NCBI GenBank assembly: GCA_013287645.1
Contig: JABDDJ010000027.1
Location: 1-33,030 of the forward strand
Length of the DNA: 33,030 bases
Direction: 5' to 3'
DNA from: Chlamydiota bacterium
GTDB lineage: Bacteria > Chlamydiota > Chlamydiia > Chlamydiales > JABDDJ01
In this document: positions 31,921 through 33,030 of the stretch, piece by piece
How the letters are laid out: every line of letters starts with the position of its first letter
Position numbering within the stretch: position 1 is the stretch's first letter
Translations under genes and position numbers: made by a program
The notes under the pieces: model-generated
Seen by the model: the letters and a program-made list of their open reading frames with translations, nothing else
Database searches by the model: none
Told to the model about the DNA's origin: nothing

Positions 31921-31943
31921 CACTTAAAACCCCCGTTTGCTAA
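31917..31943 (+). promoter_or_regulatory. CIRCE element (HrcA operator) upstream of groESL
   Basis: TTAGCACTT, 9 bases, GTTTGCTAA. Against the consensus TTAGCACTC-N9-GAGTGCTAA this is 8/9 and 7/9, with exact spacing and intact outer TTAGCA/TGCTAA. It lies 5 bases before the -35 box. The left half includes the TAG stop of the upstream gene. In Chlamydia HrcA represses groE through this element. Confidence 0.8.
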
Positions 31944-31948
31944 ACCCC

Positions 31949-31978
31949 TTGACAGAAATCCCCTTCTCTTCTTAGACT
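31949..31978 (+). promoter_or_regulatory. groESL promoter
   Basis: A perfect -35 TTGACA (31949-31954) and TAGACT (31973-31978, four of six) at 18-base spacing. The predicted start near 31985 leaves a leader of about 37 bases to the groS ATG. It sits immediately downstream of CIRCE. Confidence 0.65.
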
Positions 31979-32021
31979 ACTAAGTCAGCAATCATTCTTA
32001 CATTATCAGGAGATCTGAATC

Positions 32022-33030
<1,009 letters not shown>

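Overview
The window looks like the chromosome of an environmental chlamydia (order Parachlamydiales or a close relative). The main reason is an elongation factor GreA carrying a roughly 560-residue N-terminal extension, an architecture I know from Chlamydiae. Supporting signs are an AspC-MreC pair, a DhnA-type class I aldolase, an HrcA-type CIRCE site at groESL, and a eukaryotic-style F-box protein expected in a bacterium living inside a eukaryotic cell. Species assignment is beyond what can be read here. None of the three tRNA genes encodes its CCA end.

Layout. 1-3618: the tail of an unidentified gene, then greA, rdgB and a YacP/NYN ribonuclease on the plus strand, facing tRNA-Ala(GGC). 3685-7353: a small secreted Tyr/Pro-rich protein, then an AT-rich two-gene unit (a protein built of four tandem 2H-phosphoesterase-like domains, plus an FkbM methyltransferase) bracketed by two copies of a palindromic repeat. 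7358-10785: mreC and aspC (overlapping by ATGA), divergent from the aldolase gene, which ends at an 83-bp perfect palindrome. 10912-14565: a glycosyltransferase, tRNA-Arg(UCU) and an 870-residue DHH-type phosphoesterase. 14574-17699 (minus): khpA, an rluD-type pseudouridine synthase and dnaG. 17817-18638: an orphan protein, followed by a nested palindromic element. 19055-24396: recD2, a membrane-anchored phospholipase D-like protein, an F-box/WD40-like protein, a relic of a second PLD gene end, and a toxin-antitoxin pair. 24376-30634 (mostly minus): an AAA_28-type P-loop ATPase, tRNA-Pro(CGG), nicotinamidase pncA, nicotinate phosphoribosyltransferase pncB and bifunctional putA. 30688-33030: a NamZ-family (DUF1343) hydrolase, CIRCE, groS and the start of groL.

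How it fits together. Housekeeping genes (transcription, replication priming, RNA modification, cell shape, chaperones) alternate with accessory blocks. PncA and PncB together would convert nicotinamide to nicotinate mononucleotide, and PutA would burn proline to glutamate. Both fit a parasite that salvages host metabolites. The F-box protein and the PLD-like protein are the best candidates for acting on the host. The accessory blocks are AT-richer and coincide with repeats: inverted repeats around the 2H/FkbM unit, and an 85-bp direct repeat around the F-box gene.

The most unusual items are the four-domain 2H protein with one intact active site, the F-box gene sitting between two copies of a PLD gene end, and the dispersed 8-nt-periodic palindromes placed exactly at gene ends. 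All calls are from reading the sequence. No database search was run.
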